DNA from: Mercurialis annua
Lineage: Eukaryota; Streptophyta; Magnoliopsida; Malpighiales; Euphorbiaceae
Length of the DNA stretch: 64,000 nucleotides
Direction of reading: 5' to 3'
Assembly: GCF_937616625.2 (NCBI RefSeq)
Contig: NC_065576.1
Location: forward strand, 27,016,628-27,080,627
Numbering within the stretch: the stretch's first letter is position 1; each line of letters starts with the position of its first letter. The translations under genes were made by a program, and so were the position numbers. The notes below the pieces were generated by a model, which made no database searches, was not told the DNA's origin, and saw nothing but the letters and a program-made list of their open reading frames with translations. Below, piece after piece: positions 1-13,645 of the stretch.

Positions 1-3000
1 ACGTTTAGCTCCAATCGATAAAAAGGTGAAACGTTTTGATTTATTTCGTAAGGGTTTAAACATTTAGCTTCAACCGCTAAAAAGGTGAAATGTTTGGATT
101 TGTTTCGTGACGTTTGTAAACGTTTGGCTTAAATCGCTAAAAAGGGGAAACGTTTGGATTTGTTTCATAAGGGTTTAAACGTTTGGCTTAAATCGCTAAA
201 ATGTGTAAACATTTGGATTAGTTTCGTAATGTTTGTAAACGTTTGACTTAAATCGCAAAAAAGGCGAAATGTGTGGATTTGCTTCGTAACATTTGTAAAT
301 GTTTGGCTTATATTGCTAAAAAGGTGAAACAATTGGATTTGTTTCGTAACGTTTGTAAACGTTTGGCTTAAATCACTAAAAAGGTGAAACATTTGGATTT
401 GTTTCGTAATGTTTGTAAACGTTTGGTTTCAATCGCAAAAAAGGTGAAACGTTTGGATTTGTTTCGTAAAGTTTGTAGACGTTTGGCTTAAATTGCTAAA
501 ATGTGGATACATTTAGATTTGTTTTGTAACGTTTGGCTTAAATCGCTAAAAAGGTGAAACATTTGGATTTTTTCGTAACGTTTGTAAACGTTTGGCTTAA
601 ATCGCTAAATGGGTAAACGTTTGGATTTGTTTCGTAACGTTTGTAAACTTTTGGACTTGTTTCGTAACGTTTGTAAATGTTTGGTTTTGTTTTGTAACGT
701 TTATAAACGTTTTGCTTAAATCGCTTAAATGAGGAAACGTTTGGATTTATTTTTTGGCATTTGTAAACGTTTGGCTTCAATCGCTAAAAAGGTGAAACGT
801 TTTGATTTGTTTCGTAACATTTGTAAACATCTTAACTTAAACTGCTAAAAATGTGAAAAGCTGGTTTTTGTTCCGTAATGTTTTTTAACGTTTGGATTTG
901 TTTCGTAACGTTTGTAAACCTTTGGCTTAAATCGCAAAAAAGGTGAAACGTTTGGATTTATATTGCTAAATAGGTGAAACAATTGGATTTGTTTCGTAAC
1001 GTTTGTAAATGTTTGGCTTAAATCGCTGAATAGGTGAGATGTTTGGAATTTGTTTCCTGTTTTTTGACGTTTGGCTTAAATCGCTAAAAAGGTGAAACGC
1101 TTGGATTTGTTTCGTACCGTTTGTAAACGTTTGGCTTAAATCGCTAAAAAGGTGAAACGTTTGGATTTGTTTCGTAGCGTTTGTAAACGTTTGGCTTAAA
1201 TCCCTAAAAAGGTGAAACGTTTATATTTGTTTCGTAGCGTGTGTAAACGTTTGGCCTAAATCGCTAAAATGGTGAAACATTTGGATTTGTTTCGTACCGT
1301 CTGTAAATGTTTGGCTTAAATCGCTAAAAAGGTGAAACGTTTGGTTTTGTTTCGTAACGTTTGTAAACGTTTGGATTAAATCGCTAAAAAGGTGAAATGT
1401 TTGGATTTGTTTCCCAACGTTTGTAAACGTTTGTTTTAAATCGCTAAAAAGGTGAAACGTTTGGATTTGTTTCGTATCGTTTGTAAACGTTTGGCTTAAA
1501 TTTCTAAAAAGGGTTTCGTAACGTTTTAAACGTTTGGATTAGTTTTGTAACGTTTCTAAACGTTTGGCTTAAATCACCAAAAAAGAGAAATGTTTGGATT
1601 TGTTTCATAACGTTTGTAAACGTTTTGCATAAATCACTCAAAAAGGGAAACGTTTGGATTTGTTTCGTAACGTTTGAAATTTTTTGTCTTAAATCGCTAA
1701 AAAGGTGAAAAGTTTGGCTTAAATCGCCAAAAAGGTGAAACGTTTGGATTTGTTTCATAACTTTTGTAAACGTTTGGCTTAAATCGCTAAGAAGGTGAAA
1801 CGTTTGGATTTGTTTCTTAATATTTGTAAATGTTTGGCTTAAATCACTAAAAAGGTGAAACGTTTGGATTTATTTCGTAATGTTTGTAAACGTTTGGTTT
1901 AAATCGCTAAAAATGGGAAACGTTTGCACTTTTTTCGTACCGTTTGTAAATGTTTGGCTTAAATCGCTAAAAGGTGAAACATTTGTTTTTGTTTCGTAAC
2001 ATTTGTAAACGTTTGGCTTAAATCGCTAAAAAGGTGAAACGTTTGGATTTGTTTCCTAACGTTTGTAAACGTTTGTTTTAAATCGCTAAAAAGGTGAAAC
2101 GTTTGGATTTGTTTCGTATCGTTTGTAAACGTTTGGCTTAAATTTAAAAAGGGTTTCGTAACGTTTTAAACGTTTGGATTAGTTTTGTAAGGTTTCTAAA
2201 CGTTTGACTTAAATCACTAAAAAGGAGATATGTTTGGATTTGTTTCATAACGTTTGTAAACGTTTTGCTTAAATAACTAAAAAAGGGAAACGTTTGGACT
2301 TGTTTCGTAACGTTTGGAAAAGTTTGTCTTAAATCGCTAAAAAGGTGAAAAGTTTGGCTTATATCGCTAAAAAGGTGAAACGTTTGGATTTGTTTCATAA
2401 CTTTTGTAAACGTTTGGCATAAATCGCTAAAAAGGTGAAACGTTTGGATATAAACTGCTAAAAAGGTGAAACGTTTGAATTTGTTTCGTAATGTTTGTAA
2501 ACGTTTGGCTTAAATCGCTAAAAAGATGAAACGTTTGGATTTGTTTCCTAGCGTTTTTTAACGTTTGGCTTAAATCGCTAAAAAGGTGAAACGCTTGGAT
2601 TTGTTTCGTACCGTTTATAAACGTTTGGTTTAAATCGCTAAAAAGGTTAAACGTTTGGATTTGTTTCGTAACGTTTGTAAACGTTTGGCATAGATCACTA
2701 AAAAGGTGAAACGTTTGGATTTGTTTTGTAACGTTTGTAAACGTTTGGTTTAAATGGCTAAAAATGGGAAACGTTTGCACTTTTTTCGTACCGTTTGTAA
2801 ATGTTTGTCTTAAATCGCTAAAAAGGTGAAACGCTTGGATTTGTTTCGTACCGTTTGTAAATGTTTAGCTTAAATCGCTGAAAAGGTGAAACGTTTGGAT
2901 TTGTTTCGTAACGTTTGCCAATGTATTGCTTAAATCGCTAAAAAGGTGACACGTTTGGATTTGTTTCGAAACGTCTGTAAATGTTTGGCTTTAATCGCTA

Positions 3001-6000
3001 AAAAGGTGAAATGCTTGGTTTTGTTTCGTAACGTTTGTAAACGATTGGCTTAAATCGCTAAAAAGGTGTAAACGTTTGGATTAGTTTTGTAACGTTTCTA
3101 AACGTTTGGCTTAAATCTCTAAAAAGGTGAAACGTTTGGATTTGTTTCGTAACGTTTGTAAACCTTTTGATTTGTTTCGTAACGTTAGTAAACGTTTGCC
3201 TTAAATCGCTAAAAAGGTGAAAAGTTTTGCATAAATCGCTAAAAAAAGCGAAACGTTTGGATTTGTTTCGTATCGTTTGTAAATGTTTGGCATAAATCGC
3301 TAAAAAAGTGAAATGTTTGGATTTGTTTCGTAACATTTGTAAACGTTTGGCATAAATCGCTAAAAAGGTGAAACGTTTGTAAACGTTTGGCAGAAATCGC
3401 CAAAAAGGTTAAACGTTTGGATTTAAATTGCTAAAAAGGGGAAACGTTTGGATTTCTTTCCTAACATTTGGAAACGTTTGGATTTATTTCCTAACATTTG
3501 TAAACGTTTGGCTTAAATCGCTAAAAAGGGGAAACGTTTGAATTTGTTTCGTAATGTTTGTAAATGTTTGGCATAAATCGCTTAAAAGGTGAAACATTTG
3601 GATTTGTTTCGTAGCGTTTTTAACGTTTGGCTTAAATCGCTAGAAAGATGAAACGCTTGGATTTGTTTCGGACCGTTTGTAAACGTTTGGCTTAAATCGC
3701 TAAAAAGGTGAAACGTTTGGATTTGTTTCGTAATGTTTGTAAACGTTGGGCTTAAATCGATAAAAAGGGGAAACGTTTGGATTTGTTTCGTAATGTTTGT
3801 AAACGTTGGGCTTAAATCGCTAAAAGGTGAAACGTTTGGATTTGTTTCGTAGCGTTTATAAACGTTTGGCTTAAATCGCTAAAAAGGTGAAACGTTTGGA
3901 TTCGTTTCGTATCGTTTGTAAACCTTTGGCTTAATTTGCTAATAAGTGTTTCGTAATGTATTAAATGTTTGGATTTGTTTCGTAACATTTTAAACGTTTG
4001 GTTTTGTTTCATAACGTTTGTAAACGTTTGGCTTAAATCGCTAAAAAGGTGAAACGTTTGGATTTGTTTCGTAACGTTTATAAACGTTTGGCTTATTTTG
4101 CTAAAAAGGTGTAACATTTGGATTTGTTTCGTAATATTTGTAAACGTTAGGCTTCAATCGCTAAAAAGTTGAAACGTTTGGATTTGTTTAGTAACGTTTG
4201 TAAACATTTGGCTTAAATCGCTAAAAAGGTGAAATGTTTGGATTTGTTTCGTAACGGTTTAAACGTTTGGCTTAAATAGCTAAAAGGGTGAAACATTTGG
4301 ATTTATATTGCTAAAAAGGTGAAACGTTTGGATTTGTTTCGTAACGTCTGTAAACGTTTGGCTTAAATCGCTACAAAGGGAAAACGTTTGGATTTTTTTG
4401 TAGCATTGGGTTTGTTTCGTAATATTTGTAAACGTTTGACTTCAATGGCTAAAAAGGTGAAATGTTTGGATTTGTTTCATAACGTTTGTAAACGTTTAGC
4501 TTCAATCGCTAAAAAGGTGAAACGTTTGGATTTATTTCGTAACGTTTGTAAACCTTTGGCTTAAATCGCTAAAAAGGTGAAACGTTTTGGATTTAAATTG
4601 CCAAAAAGGTGAAAAATTTGGATTTGTTTCGTAACGTTTGTAATTGTTTGGCTTAAATCGCTAAAAGGGTGAAACTTTAATTTGTTTCGTAGCGATTTTT
4701 AACGTTTGGCTTAAATCGCTAAAAAGGTGAAACTCTTGGATATGTTTCAGACCGTTTGTAAACGTTTGGGTTAAATCGCTAAAAAAGTGAAACATTTAGA
4801 TTTGTTTCGTAGCGTTTGTAAACGTTTGGCTTAAATCGATAAAAAGGTGAAACATTTGGATTTGTTTCGTACCGTCTGTAAACGTTTGTCTTAAATCGCT
4901 AAAAGGGTGAAACGTTTGGTTTTGTTTCGTAACGTTTGTAAACGTTTTGCTTAAATCGCTAAAAAGGGGAAACGTTTAGATTAGTTTCCTAACGTTTGTA
5001 AACGTTTGTTTTAAATTGCTTAAAAGGTGAAACGTTTGGATTTGTTTCGTATCGTTTGTAGACGTTTGGCTTAAAATTCTAAAAAGGGTTTTGTAACGTT
5101 TTAAACGTTTGGATTAGTTTTGTAACGTTTCTAATGGTTTGGCTTAAATCGCTAAAAAGGAGATATGTTTGGATTTGTTTTGTGACGTTTGTAAAAGTTT
5201 TGCTTAAATCGCTAAAAAGGTGAAACGTTTGGATTTGTTTCGTAATGTTTGTAAACGTTTTGCTTAAATCGCTAAAAAGGTGAAACGTTTGGATTTGTTT
5301 CGTAACTTTTGTAAACGTTTGGCATAAATCGCTAAAAAGGTGAAACGTTTGGATATAAACTGATAAAAAGGTGAAACGTTTGAATTTGTTTCGTAATGTT
5401 TGTAAACGTTTCGCTTAAATCGCTAAAAAGGTGAAACGTTTGAATTTGTTTCCTAGCGTTTTTTAATGTTTGGCTTAAATCGCTAAATAGGTGAAACGCT
5501 TCGATTTGTTTCGTTCCGTTTATAAATGTTTGGCTTAAATCGTTAAAAAGGTGAAACGTTTCGATTTTTTTGGTAATGTTTGTAAACGTTTGGTTTAAAT
5601 CGCTAAAAAGGTGAAACGTTTGGATTTATTTCGTAACGTTTGTAAATGTTTGGCATAAATCACTAAAAAGGTGAAACGTTTGGATTTGTTTCGTAACGTT
5701 TGTAAACGTTTGGTTTAAATCGCTAAAAATGGGAAACGTTTGCTCTTTTTTCGTACCGTTTGTAAATGTTTGGCTTAAATCGCTAAAAAGGTGAAACGTT
5801 TGGATTTGTTTCGTAACGTCTGTAAATGTTTGGCTTAAATCGCTAAAAAGGTGAAATGCTTGGTTTTGTTTCGTAACGTTTGTAAACGATTGGCTTAAAT
5901 CGCTAAAAAGGTCAAATGTTTGGATTTTTTTCATAACGTTTGAAAACGTTTGTTTTAAATCGCTAAAAAGGTGAATTGTTTGGATTTGTTTCGTATCGTT

Positions 6001-9000
6001 TGTAAACATTTGGCTTAAATTGCTAAAAAGGGTTTCGTAACGTTTTCAACGTTTGGATTAGTTTTGTAACGTTTCTATACGTTTGGCTTAAATCTCTAAA
6101 AAGGTTAAGCGTTTCGATTTGTTTCGTAACGTTTGTAAATGTTTGGCATAAATCGCTAAAAAGGTGAAACGTTTGGATTTGTTTCGTAACATTTGCAAAC
6201 GTTTGGCATAAATCGCTAAAAAGGTGAAACGTTTGGATTTGTTTCGTAACGTTTGTAAACGTTTGGCATAAATCGCAAAAAAGGTGAAACGTTTGGATTT
6301 AAATTGCTAAAAAGGTGAAACGTTTGGATTTGTTTCCTAACATTTATAAACGTTTGGATTTGTTTCCTAACATTTGTAAACGTTTGGCTTAAATCGCTAA
6401 AAAGGGGAAACTTTTGAATTTGTTTCGTAATGTTTGTAAATGTTTGGCATAAATCGCAAAAAACGGGAAACATTTGGATTTGTTTTGTAGCGTTTTAAAC
6501 GTTTGTCTTAAATCGCAAACAAGGTGAAACGCTTTGATTTGTTTCGTACTGTTTGTAAACGTTTGGCTTAAATCGCTAAAAAGGTGAAACGTTTGGATTT
6601 GTTTCGTAATGTTTGTAAACGTTTAGCTTAAATCGCTAAAATGGTGAAACGTTTGGATTTGTTTTGTAGCGTTTGTAAACGTTTGGCTTAAATCACTAAA
6701 AAGGTGAAATGTTTAGATTCGTTTCGTATCGTTTGTAAACGTTTGGCTTAAATTGCTAATAAGGATTTCGTAACGTATTAAACGTTTGGATTTGTTTCGT
6801 AACATTTTAAACGTTTTTTTTTCGTAACGTTTGTAAACGTTTGGCTTAAATCGCTAAAAAGGTGAAATGTTTGGATTTGTTTCGTAACGTTTGTAAATGT
6901 TTGGCTTATTTTGCTAAAAAGGTTAAACGTTTGGATTTGTTTCGTAATATTTGTAAACGTTAGTCTTCAATCGCTAAAAAGGTGAAACGTTTGGATTTGT
7001 TTAGTAACGTTTGTAAACGTTTGGCATAAATCGCTAAAAAAGATAAATGTTTGGATTTGTTTCGTAAGGGTTTAAACGTTTGGTTTTGTTTCGTAACGTT
7101 TGTATACTTTCGGCTTAAATCGCTAAAAAGGCGACACATTTGGATTTGTTTCATAATGTTTGTAAACGATTGGTTTTATTTCGTAATGTTTGTAAACGTT
7201 TGGCATAAATAGCAAAAAATGTGAAAGGATTGGATTTGTTTCGTAACATTTTAAACGTTTGGTTTTGTTTCGTAACGTTTGTAAACGTTTGGCTTAAATC
7301 GCTAAAAAGGTGAAACGTTTGGATTTGTTTCTTAACGTTTGTAAACGTTTGGCTTATTTTACTAAAAATGTGAAATGTTTGGATTTGTTTCGTAACATTT
7401 GTAAACGTTTGGCTTCAGTCGCTGAAAAGGAGAGACGTTTGGATTTGTTTAGTAACGTTTGTAAACGTTTGGCTTAAATCGCTAAAAAGGGGAAACGTTT
7501 GGATTTGTTTCGTAAGGGTTTAAACGTTTGGCTTAAATCGCTAAAATGTGTAAACATTTGGATTTGTTTCGTAATGTTTGTAAACGTTTGACTTAAATCG
7601 CTAAATGGGCGAAACATTTGGATTTGCTTCGTAACGTTTGTAAACGTTTGGCTTATATTACTAAAAAGGTGAAACAATTGGATTTGTTTCATAACGTTTG
7701 TAAACGTGTGGCTTAAATCACTAAAAAGGTTAAACGTTTGGATTTGTTTCGTAATATTTGTAAACGTTTCGCTTAAATCGCTAAAAAGGTGAAACGCTTG
7801 GTTTCGTTTCGTAACGTTTGTAAACGTTTGGCTTAAATCGCTAAATGGGTAAACGTTTGGATTTGTTTCGTAACGTTTTTAAACTTTTGGACTTGTTTCG
7901 TAATGTTTGTAAACATTTGGTTTTGTTTCGTAACGTTTAGAAACGTTTGGCTTAAATCGCTTAAATGGGGAAACGTTTGGATTTATTTTTTGCGTTTGTA
8001 AACGTTTGGCTTCAATCTCTAAAAGGTGAAACTTAAATTGCAAAAAATGTGAAAAGCTGGTTTTTGTTCCGTAATGTTTTCTAACGTTTGGATTTGTTTC
8101 GTAACGTTTGTAAACATTTGGCTTAAATCGCTAAAAATAGGAAACGTTTGGATTTGTTTAGTAACGTTTGCACACCTTTGCCTTAAATTGCTAAACGGTG
8201 AAAAGTTTGGCTTATATCGCTAAAAAGTTGAAACGTTTGGATTCGTTTCGTAACTTTTGTTGACATTTGGCATATATCGCTAAAAAGGTGAAACGTTTGG
8301 ATTTAAATTCTAAAAAGGTGAAACGTTTGGATTTGTTTCACAACGTTTGTAAACGTTTGGCATAAATCGCTAAAAAGGTGAAACGTTTGGATTTGTTTCG
8401 TAGCGTTTTTTAACGTTTGGTTTAAATCGCTATAAAGGGGACAAACTTGGATTTGTTTCGTACCGTTTGTAAACGTTTGGCTTAAATCGCTAAAAAGGTG
8501 AAAAGTTTGGATTTTTTTTATAACGTTTGTAAATGTTTGGCTTAAATCGCTAAAAAGGGGAAACGTTTGGATTTGTTTGGTAACGTCTGTAAACGTTTGG
8601 CTTAAATCGCTAAAAAGGTGAAACGTTTGGTTTTTTTCTTAACGTTTGTAAACGTTTGGCTTAAATCGTTAAAGGTGAAACGTTTGGATTTGTTTCATAA
8701 CGTTTGTAAACGTTTGTTTTAAATCGCTAAAAAGGTGAAACGTTTGGATATGTTTCGTATCGTTTGTAAATATTTGGCTTAAATTACTAAAAAGGGTTTC
8801 ATAATGTTTTATACGTTTGGATTAGTTTTGTAACGTTTCTAAATGTTTGGCTTAAATCGCTAAAAAAGTGAAACTTTTGGATTTGTTTCGTAACGTTTGT
8901 AAACGTTAGGCTTAAATCGCTAAAAAGGGGAAATGTTTGGATTTGTTTCGTAACGTTTATAGACGTTTGAATTAAATTGATAAAAAGGTGGAACATTTAG

Positions 9001-11691
9001 ATTTGTTTCGTAAATTTTTCAAAACGTTTAGTTTAAATCCTAAAAAGCTGAAACGTTAAGATTTAAATTACTAAAAAGGTGAAACGTTTGGATTTGTTTC
9101 GTAGCGTTTGTAAAAGTTTACCTTAAATCGCTAAAAAGGTGAAACGTTTGGCTTAAATCATTAAAAAGGTGAAATATTTGGATTTGTTTCGTAGCGTTTC
9201 TAAACGTTTGGTTTAAATCGCTAAAAATGTGAAACGTTTGGATTTAAATTGTTAAAAAGGTGAAGCGTTTGGATTTGTTTCGTAACGTTTGTAAACGTTT
9301 GGCTTAAATTGCTAAAAAGGTGAAACGTTTGGATTTGTTTTGTAACGTTTGTAAACGTTTGGCTTAAATCGGTTAAAAGGTGAAACATTTGGTTTTGTTT
9401 CGTACCGTTTGTAAAAGCTTGGTTTAAATTGCTAAAAAGGTGAAACACTTGGATTTGTTTCGTAGTGTTTGTAAACGTTTGGCGTAAATCGCTAAAAAAG
9501 CGAAACGTTTGGATTTGTTTCATAAATTTCGTAAACGTTCGGCTTAAATTGCTGAAAGGGTGAAACGTTTGGTTTTGTTTCGTAACGTTTGTAAACGTTC
9601 GGCTTAAATCGCCCAAAAGGGGAAACGTTTGGATTTTTTTCATTACTTTTTTAAACGTTTTGCATAAATTGCTAAAATGGCGAAATGTTTGGATTTGTTT
9701 CATAGCGTTTGTAAACGATTGGTTTTACTTCGTAATGTTTGTAAACGTTTGGCGTAAATCGCTAAAAATGTGAAACGTTTGGATTTGTTTCGAAACATTT
9801 TAAACGTTTGGTTTTGTTTTGTAACGTTTGTAAACGTTTGGCTTAAATCGCTAAAAAGGTGAAACGTTCGTAAACGTTTGGCTTATTTTTCTAAAAAGTT
9901 GAAACGTTTGGATTTGTTTCATAATATTTGTAAACGTTTGGCTTCAATCTCTAAAAAAGTTAAACATTTGGATTTGTTTCGTAACGTTTGTAAACGTTTG
10001 GCTTATGTCACTAATAAGGGGAAACGTTTGGATTTGTTTCGTAAGGTTTTAGACGTTTGGCTTAAATCGCTAAAATGGGTAAACATTTGGATTAGTTTCT
10101 TAATGTTTGTAAACGTTTGGCTTATATTTCTAAAAAGGTAAAACCCTTAGATTTGTTTCGTAATATTTGTAAACGTTTGGCTTAAATTGCTAAAATGGGG
10201 AAACATTTGGATTTGCTTCATAACGTTTGTAAACGTTTGGCTTATATTTCTAAAAAGGTAAAACGCTTAGATTTGTTTCGTAACATTTGTAAACGTTTGG
10301 CTTAAATCGCTAAAATGGGGAAACGTTTGTATTTGTTTCTTGACGTTTGTAAACGTTTGGCTTCAATCGCTAAAAGGTGAAATGTTTGGATTTGTTTGTG
10401 TAAAGTTTGTTTTTGTTCCGTAATGTTTGTAAATATTTGGATTTATTTCATAACGTTTTAAAGATTTGGCTTAAATCGCTAAAAAGGTTCAACGTTTCGT
10501 TTAGTTTCATAACATTTCTAAACATTTGGCTTAAATTGCTAAAAAGGTGAAACGCTTGGATTTGTTTCGTAACGTTGGTAAACGTTTAGCTTAAATTGCT
10601 AAAAAGGTGAAACTCTTGGGTTTGTTTCGTAAATTTTGTAAACATTTCGCTTAAATCACTAAAAAGATGAAAGGATTTTTTTTTTCGTAACATTTGTAAA
10701 CGTTTGGCTTAAATCGCTAAAATTATGAAACGTTTGGTTTTGTTCCGTAATGTTTGTAAACGTTTGGATTTATTTCGTAACGGTTTAAAGATTTGGCTTA
10801 AATCGCTGAAAAGGTTAATCGTTTGGTTTTATTTCGTAACGTTTATAAACGTGTGGCTTAAATCGGGAATATGGGAAAACGTTTGGATTTGTAACGTTTG
10901 TAAACCTTTGGCCTCAATCTCTAAAAAGGCGAACGTTTGGATTTGTTTGGTAACGTTTGTAAACGTTTAACTTAAATTGCTAATAATGTGAAACGTTTGT
11001 TTTTGTTCCGTGTTGTTTGTAAACGTTTGGATTTATTTTGTAACGTTTTAAAGATTTGGCATAAATCGCTAAAAAGGTTAAACATTTGGTTTTGTTTCGT
11101 AACATTTCTAAACGTTTGGCTTAAATTGCTAAAAAGGTGAAACACTTGGATTTGTTTCGTAACGTTGGTAAACGTTAGACTTAATTTGCTAAAAAGGTGA
11201 AAATCTTGGATTTGTTTCGTAACTTTTGTAAACGCTTGGCTTAAATCGCTAAAAATATGAAACATTTGGAATTTTTTCGTAACATTTGTAAACGTTTGGC
11301 TTAAATCGCTAAAAATGCGAAACGTTTGGTTTTGTTATGTAACGTTTGTAACTGTTTGGCTTAAATTGCAAAAAATATGAATCGTTTAGATTTGTTTCGA
11401 AACGTTTTAAACGTTTGGTTTTGTTTCTTAACGTTTGTAAACGTGTGGCTTATATCGGTAAAAAGAGGAAACGTTTGAATTTGTTTCGTAACGTTTGTAA
11501 ACGTTTGGCTTATATAGATAAAATGGGGAAATGTTTGGATTTGTTTCGTAGCATTTGTAAAGGTTTGGCTTAAATCGCTAAAAAGGTAAAATGTTTGGAT
11601 TTTTTTCGTAGCGTTTGTAAACTTTTGACTTAAATCGCTAAAATGGGGAAACATTTGGATTTATTTCGTAACATTTGTAAACGTTTGGCTT
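1..11691 (+). repeat. Satellite A array, 60-bp monomer, plus orientation
   Basis: Head-to-tail tandem array of about 195 monomers of 60 bp. The period is plain at 1081-1260, where three successive 60-base stretches nearly coincide. Each monomer is two 30-bp halves that both begin AAACGTTTGG. The first half continues ATTTGTTTCG and TAACGTTTGT, the second CTTAAATCGC and TAAAAAGGTG. Monomers differ mainly by CG to TG or CA changes and by small indels. Larger periodicities are layered on top: a block near 1504-1758 recurs at 2144-2398, and again about 2.9 kb further on near 5085. Because 60 is a multiple of three, frames of 60-180 codons stay open on both strands. These encode a 20-residue repeat (TFTNVTKQIQ plus TFHLFSDLSQ) and I do not regard them as genes. 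I do not recognise the satellite by name. Confidence 0.97.
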
Positions 11692-12144
11692 TGGCGCAGC
11701 GAGACGCGCGTGTCCGGATCGTATATTTCAATTCAAAATCAAAATTCCAACAATCCGGATCCTAAAGTTGATCATATCAACAACAAATTAATCGTCGTAT
11801 CATTTAGTAATTAAAGCACGCATCTAGGAATCATAAGAAGAATACCTATGTCGATTCTCCAACGATTCTTGTAGTCCCGAAAGTACGGCAACCTCAAACT
11901 TGTCCACACGAGTATGCGTCCGATTGAATCCTCACCTTGAAGTAATCCGCAAGAGTTCCTCTTGCCGAGCAGCCCTAAGCTCAAACTCTCGCCGAGATTA
12001 CGCCCTTGCTCGGATGTATGAAAAACATTGCCAAGTTTTTCCCGTGATTGATGACTACTTGATCTCCTTCAAGTGCTTTCTCTCTCTACAACTTTGTAGT
12101 GAGATGTGTGTTGTGTGGTGTAATGAAATGAGTAAAGCCAAGCT

Positions 12145-12153
12145 CTATTTATA
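12145..12153 (-). promoter_or_regulatory. TATA box of the solo LTR
   Basis: On the minus strand this reads TATAAATAG, inside a short symmetrical sequence (GCTCTATCTTATAAATAGAGC-like, about 12143-12162). It lies about 1.5 kb into the minus-strand LTR, where U3 should meet R. Transcription would start some 25-30 bases downstream, near 12115. Whether it is active cannot be told from sequence. Confidence 0.6.
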
Positions 12154-12414
12154 AGATAGAGCTTTGCTTAAGAATGCAACACCTTGCATGCTAGGTGTCA
12201 CCAACCATGCAAATGTGTTGCCACCACATGACACCTTTCATGTGGTGACATCATATAGGTGATGTCATCATATCACATCACATATATGACATGTCCATAT
12301 ATCATCATCACCATGACATCATCATTCCACTAACTTATGATTAATGCTTTAAGTATCATTAATTACACTAATTAATTACTTAAACCTTCTAATCATAAAA
12401 CTTGGTTAAAATAT

Positions 12415-12530
12415 AATTAGGTTCCTACTAATTTATAACTCTTATAAATTAGTCCCTAATTAACTTGGACATAGTACAATTAGGTTCCTACTAATTTATA
12501 ACTCTTACAAATTAGTCCCTAATTAGTACT
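12415..12530. repeat. 63-bp tandem duplication with hairpin inside the solo LTR
   Basis: The stretch beginning AATTAGGTTCCTACTAATTT occurs twice, 63 bp apart (GTTCCTACTA at 12421 and 12484). Each copy contains an imperfect inverted repeat, CTAATTTATAAC followed closely by TTATAAATTAG. Such duplicated U3 segments often act as LTR enhancers, but here this is only a structural observation. Confidence 0.75.
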
Positions 12531-13645
12531 TGTTTTTCATCTTAGATTAATTTCCGAGACATGCTAGTATCTATATGAAATCGATCTTTCGTAAACTCAA
12601 TCGGTTGCACACTTTATTGTGTGTGACTAACTAGGTTCACATCTATATGGCAACGAGAGTCATAAGAAACGTCTTTCTTATATTAAATAATTAAATCCCA
12701 TTTAATTATTAATTCTCGTAGATCGAGAGTGAGGTCTAGCAACATATCACGACCCCCAAATAGAGATGAATGTTTCAATGCATTCTTTATAAACCAATGT
12801 TCATAATTACTGTACACTCAAAATTCCCTTCATCAAAGATTCCAATTACGACTAGTGTCACAGTTGAGTCAAACACTTTTTGTCTTGATCATATGACCTC
12901 ATCTCTCAATTCTAATTCTTGATAAATATGACTTCTACTAGAAACAACTTTCTAAGTAAGTCATATACACCTGCGCAGGTTTTATCATCCATCAAGAACA
13001 AATCGAGATAACATAGAATCTTATCTCCGTTCATCCAGAGTGATGAATTCTTTCTAGGTTAAACCCCTATCTCCATATACAACTAACTAGAGCCAACACA
13101 TCCGGCGGCCCTAGCTCATGAAAGATCTAGGATTAAGTAGTATCAAACTCTAATCACCTATATACAAGATAGTGTAACCGCAAGTCAAAAGACATATGTA
13201 CAATTATGAACTAAATGACATTAAATTGACTTTAATGAACTACCATGTATAAGTCATCTAGCGTCACTTGTTCGACTCACTCAACACCTTGAGTGTCCAC
13301 ATGTTTATTCTGATCCTTATCAAGTAGTATGAGACTCACTACTTCCTATAATTTAGTAACTCTTTACTAATCAGGAGAATAAACAGAGATGACGATCTTT
13401 TCGGGATAATGCGATGCCCTTATTCGTAGGATCCCATCGATCGTGCACGGTTATTTAGATCTCTTGTATAATAGAATCTGTCACTCATATTCTTAACACC
13501 TTAAGAATTGATTCTATTACAATGTGATAAGGACAATACGTAATAAATGAACACTTAGTTCAAATAAAACATATATATATTTGCCATTGGGATTACTTCT
13601 ATAAATATACACGATTAAATGGCCCTAGGGCACATACTACTAACA

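Larger units (their letters stand above)
11692..13645 (-). mobile_element. Solo LTR of a Copia retrotransposon (Angela-like)
   Basis: A 1954-bp unique segment inside satellite A, bounded by 5-bp direct repeats ggctt (11687-11691 and 13646-13650), the size expected from LTR-retrotransposon integrase. Read on the minus strand it starts TGTTAGTAGTATGTGCCC and ends TGCGCCA, so it has the TG...CA ends of an LTR. The start and the near 2-kb length resemble Angela-clade Copia LTRs (family knowledge, not searched). There is no internal region, primer-binding site or coding sequence, so this is a solo LTR left by LTR-LTR recombination. The intact TSD indicates clean excision of the interior. Short open frames inside, such as 11900-12154, have no family resemblance. 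The strand call relies on the TATA position and the Angela-like start. Confidence 0.9.

Noticed and set aside
11900..12154. 84-codon plus-strand frame in the solo LTR
   Set aside because: Inside an LTR, antisense to its transcription, no family resemblance.
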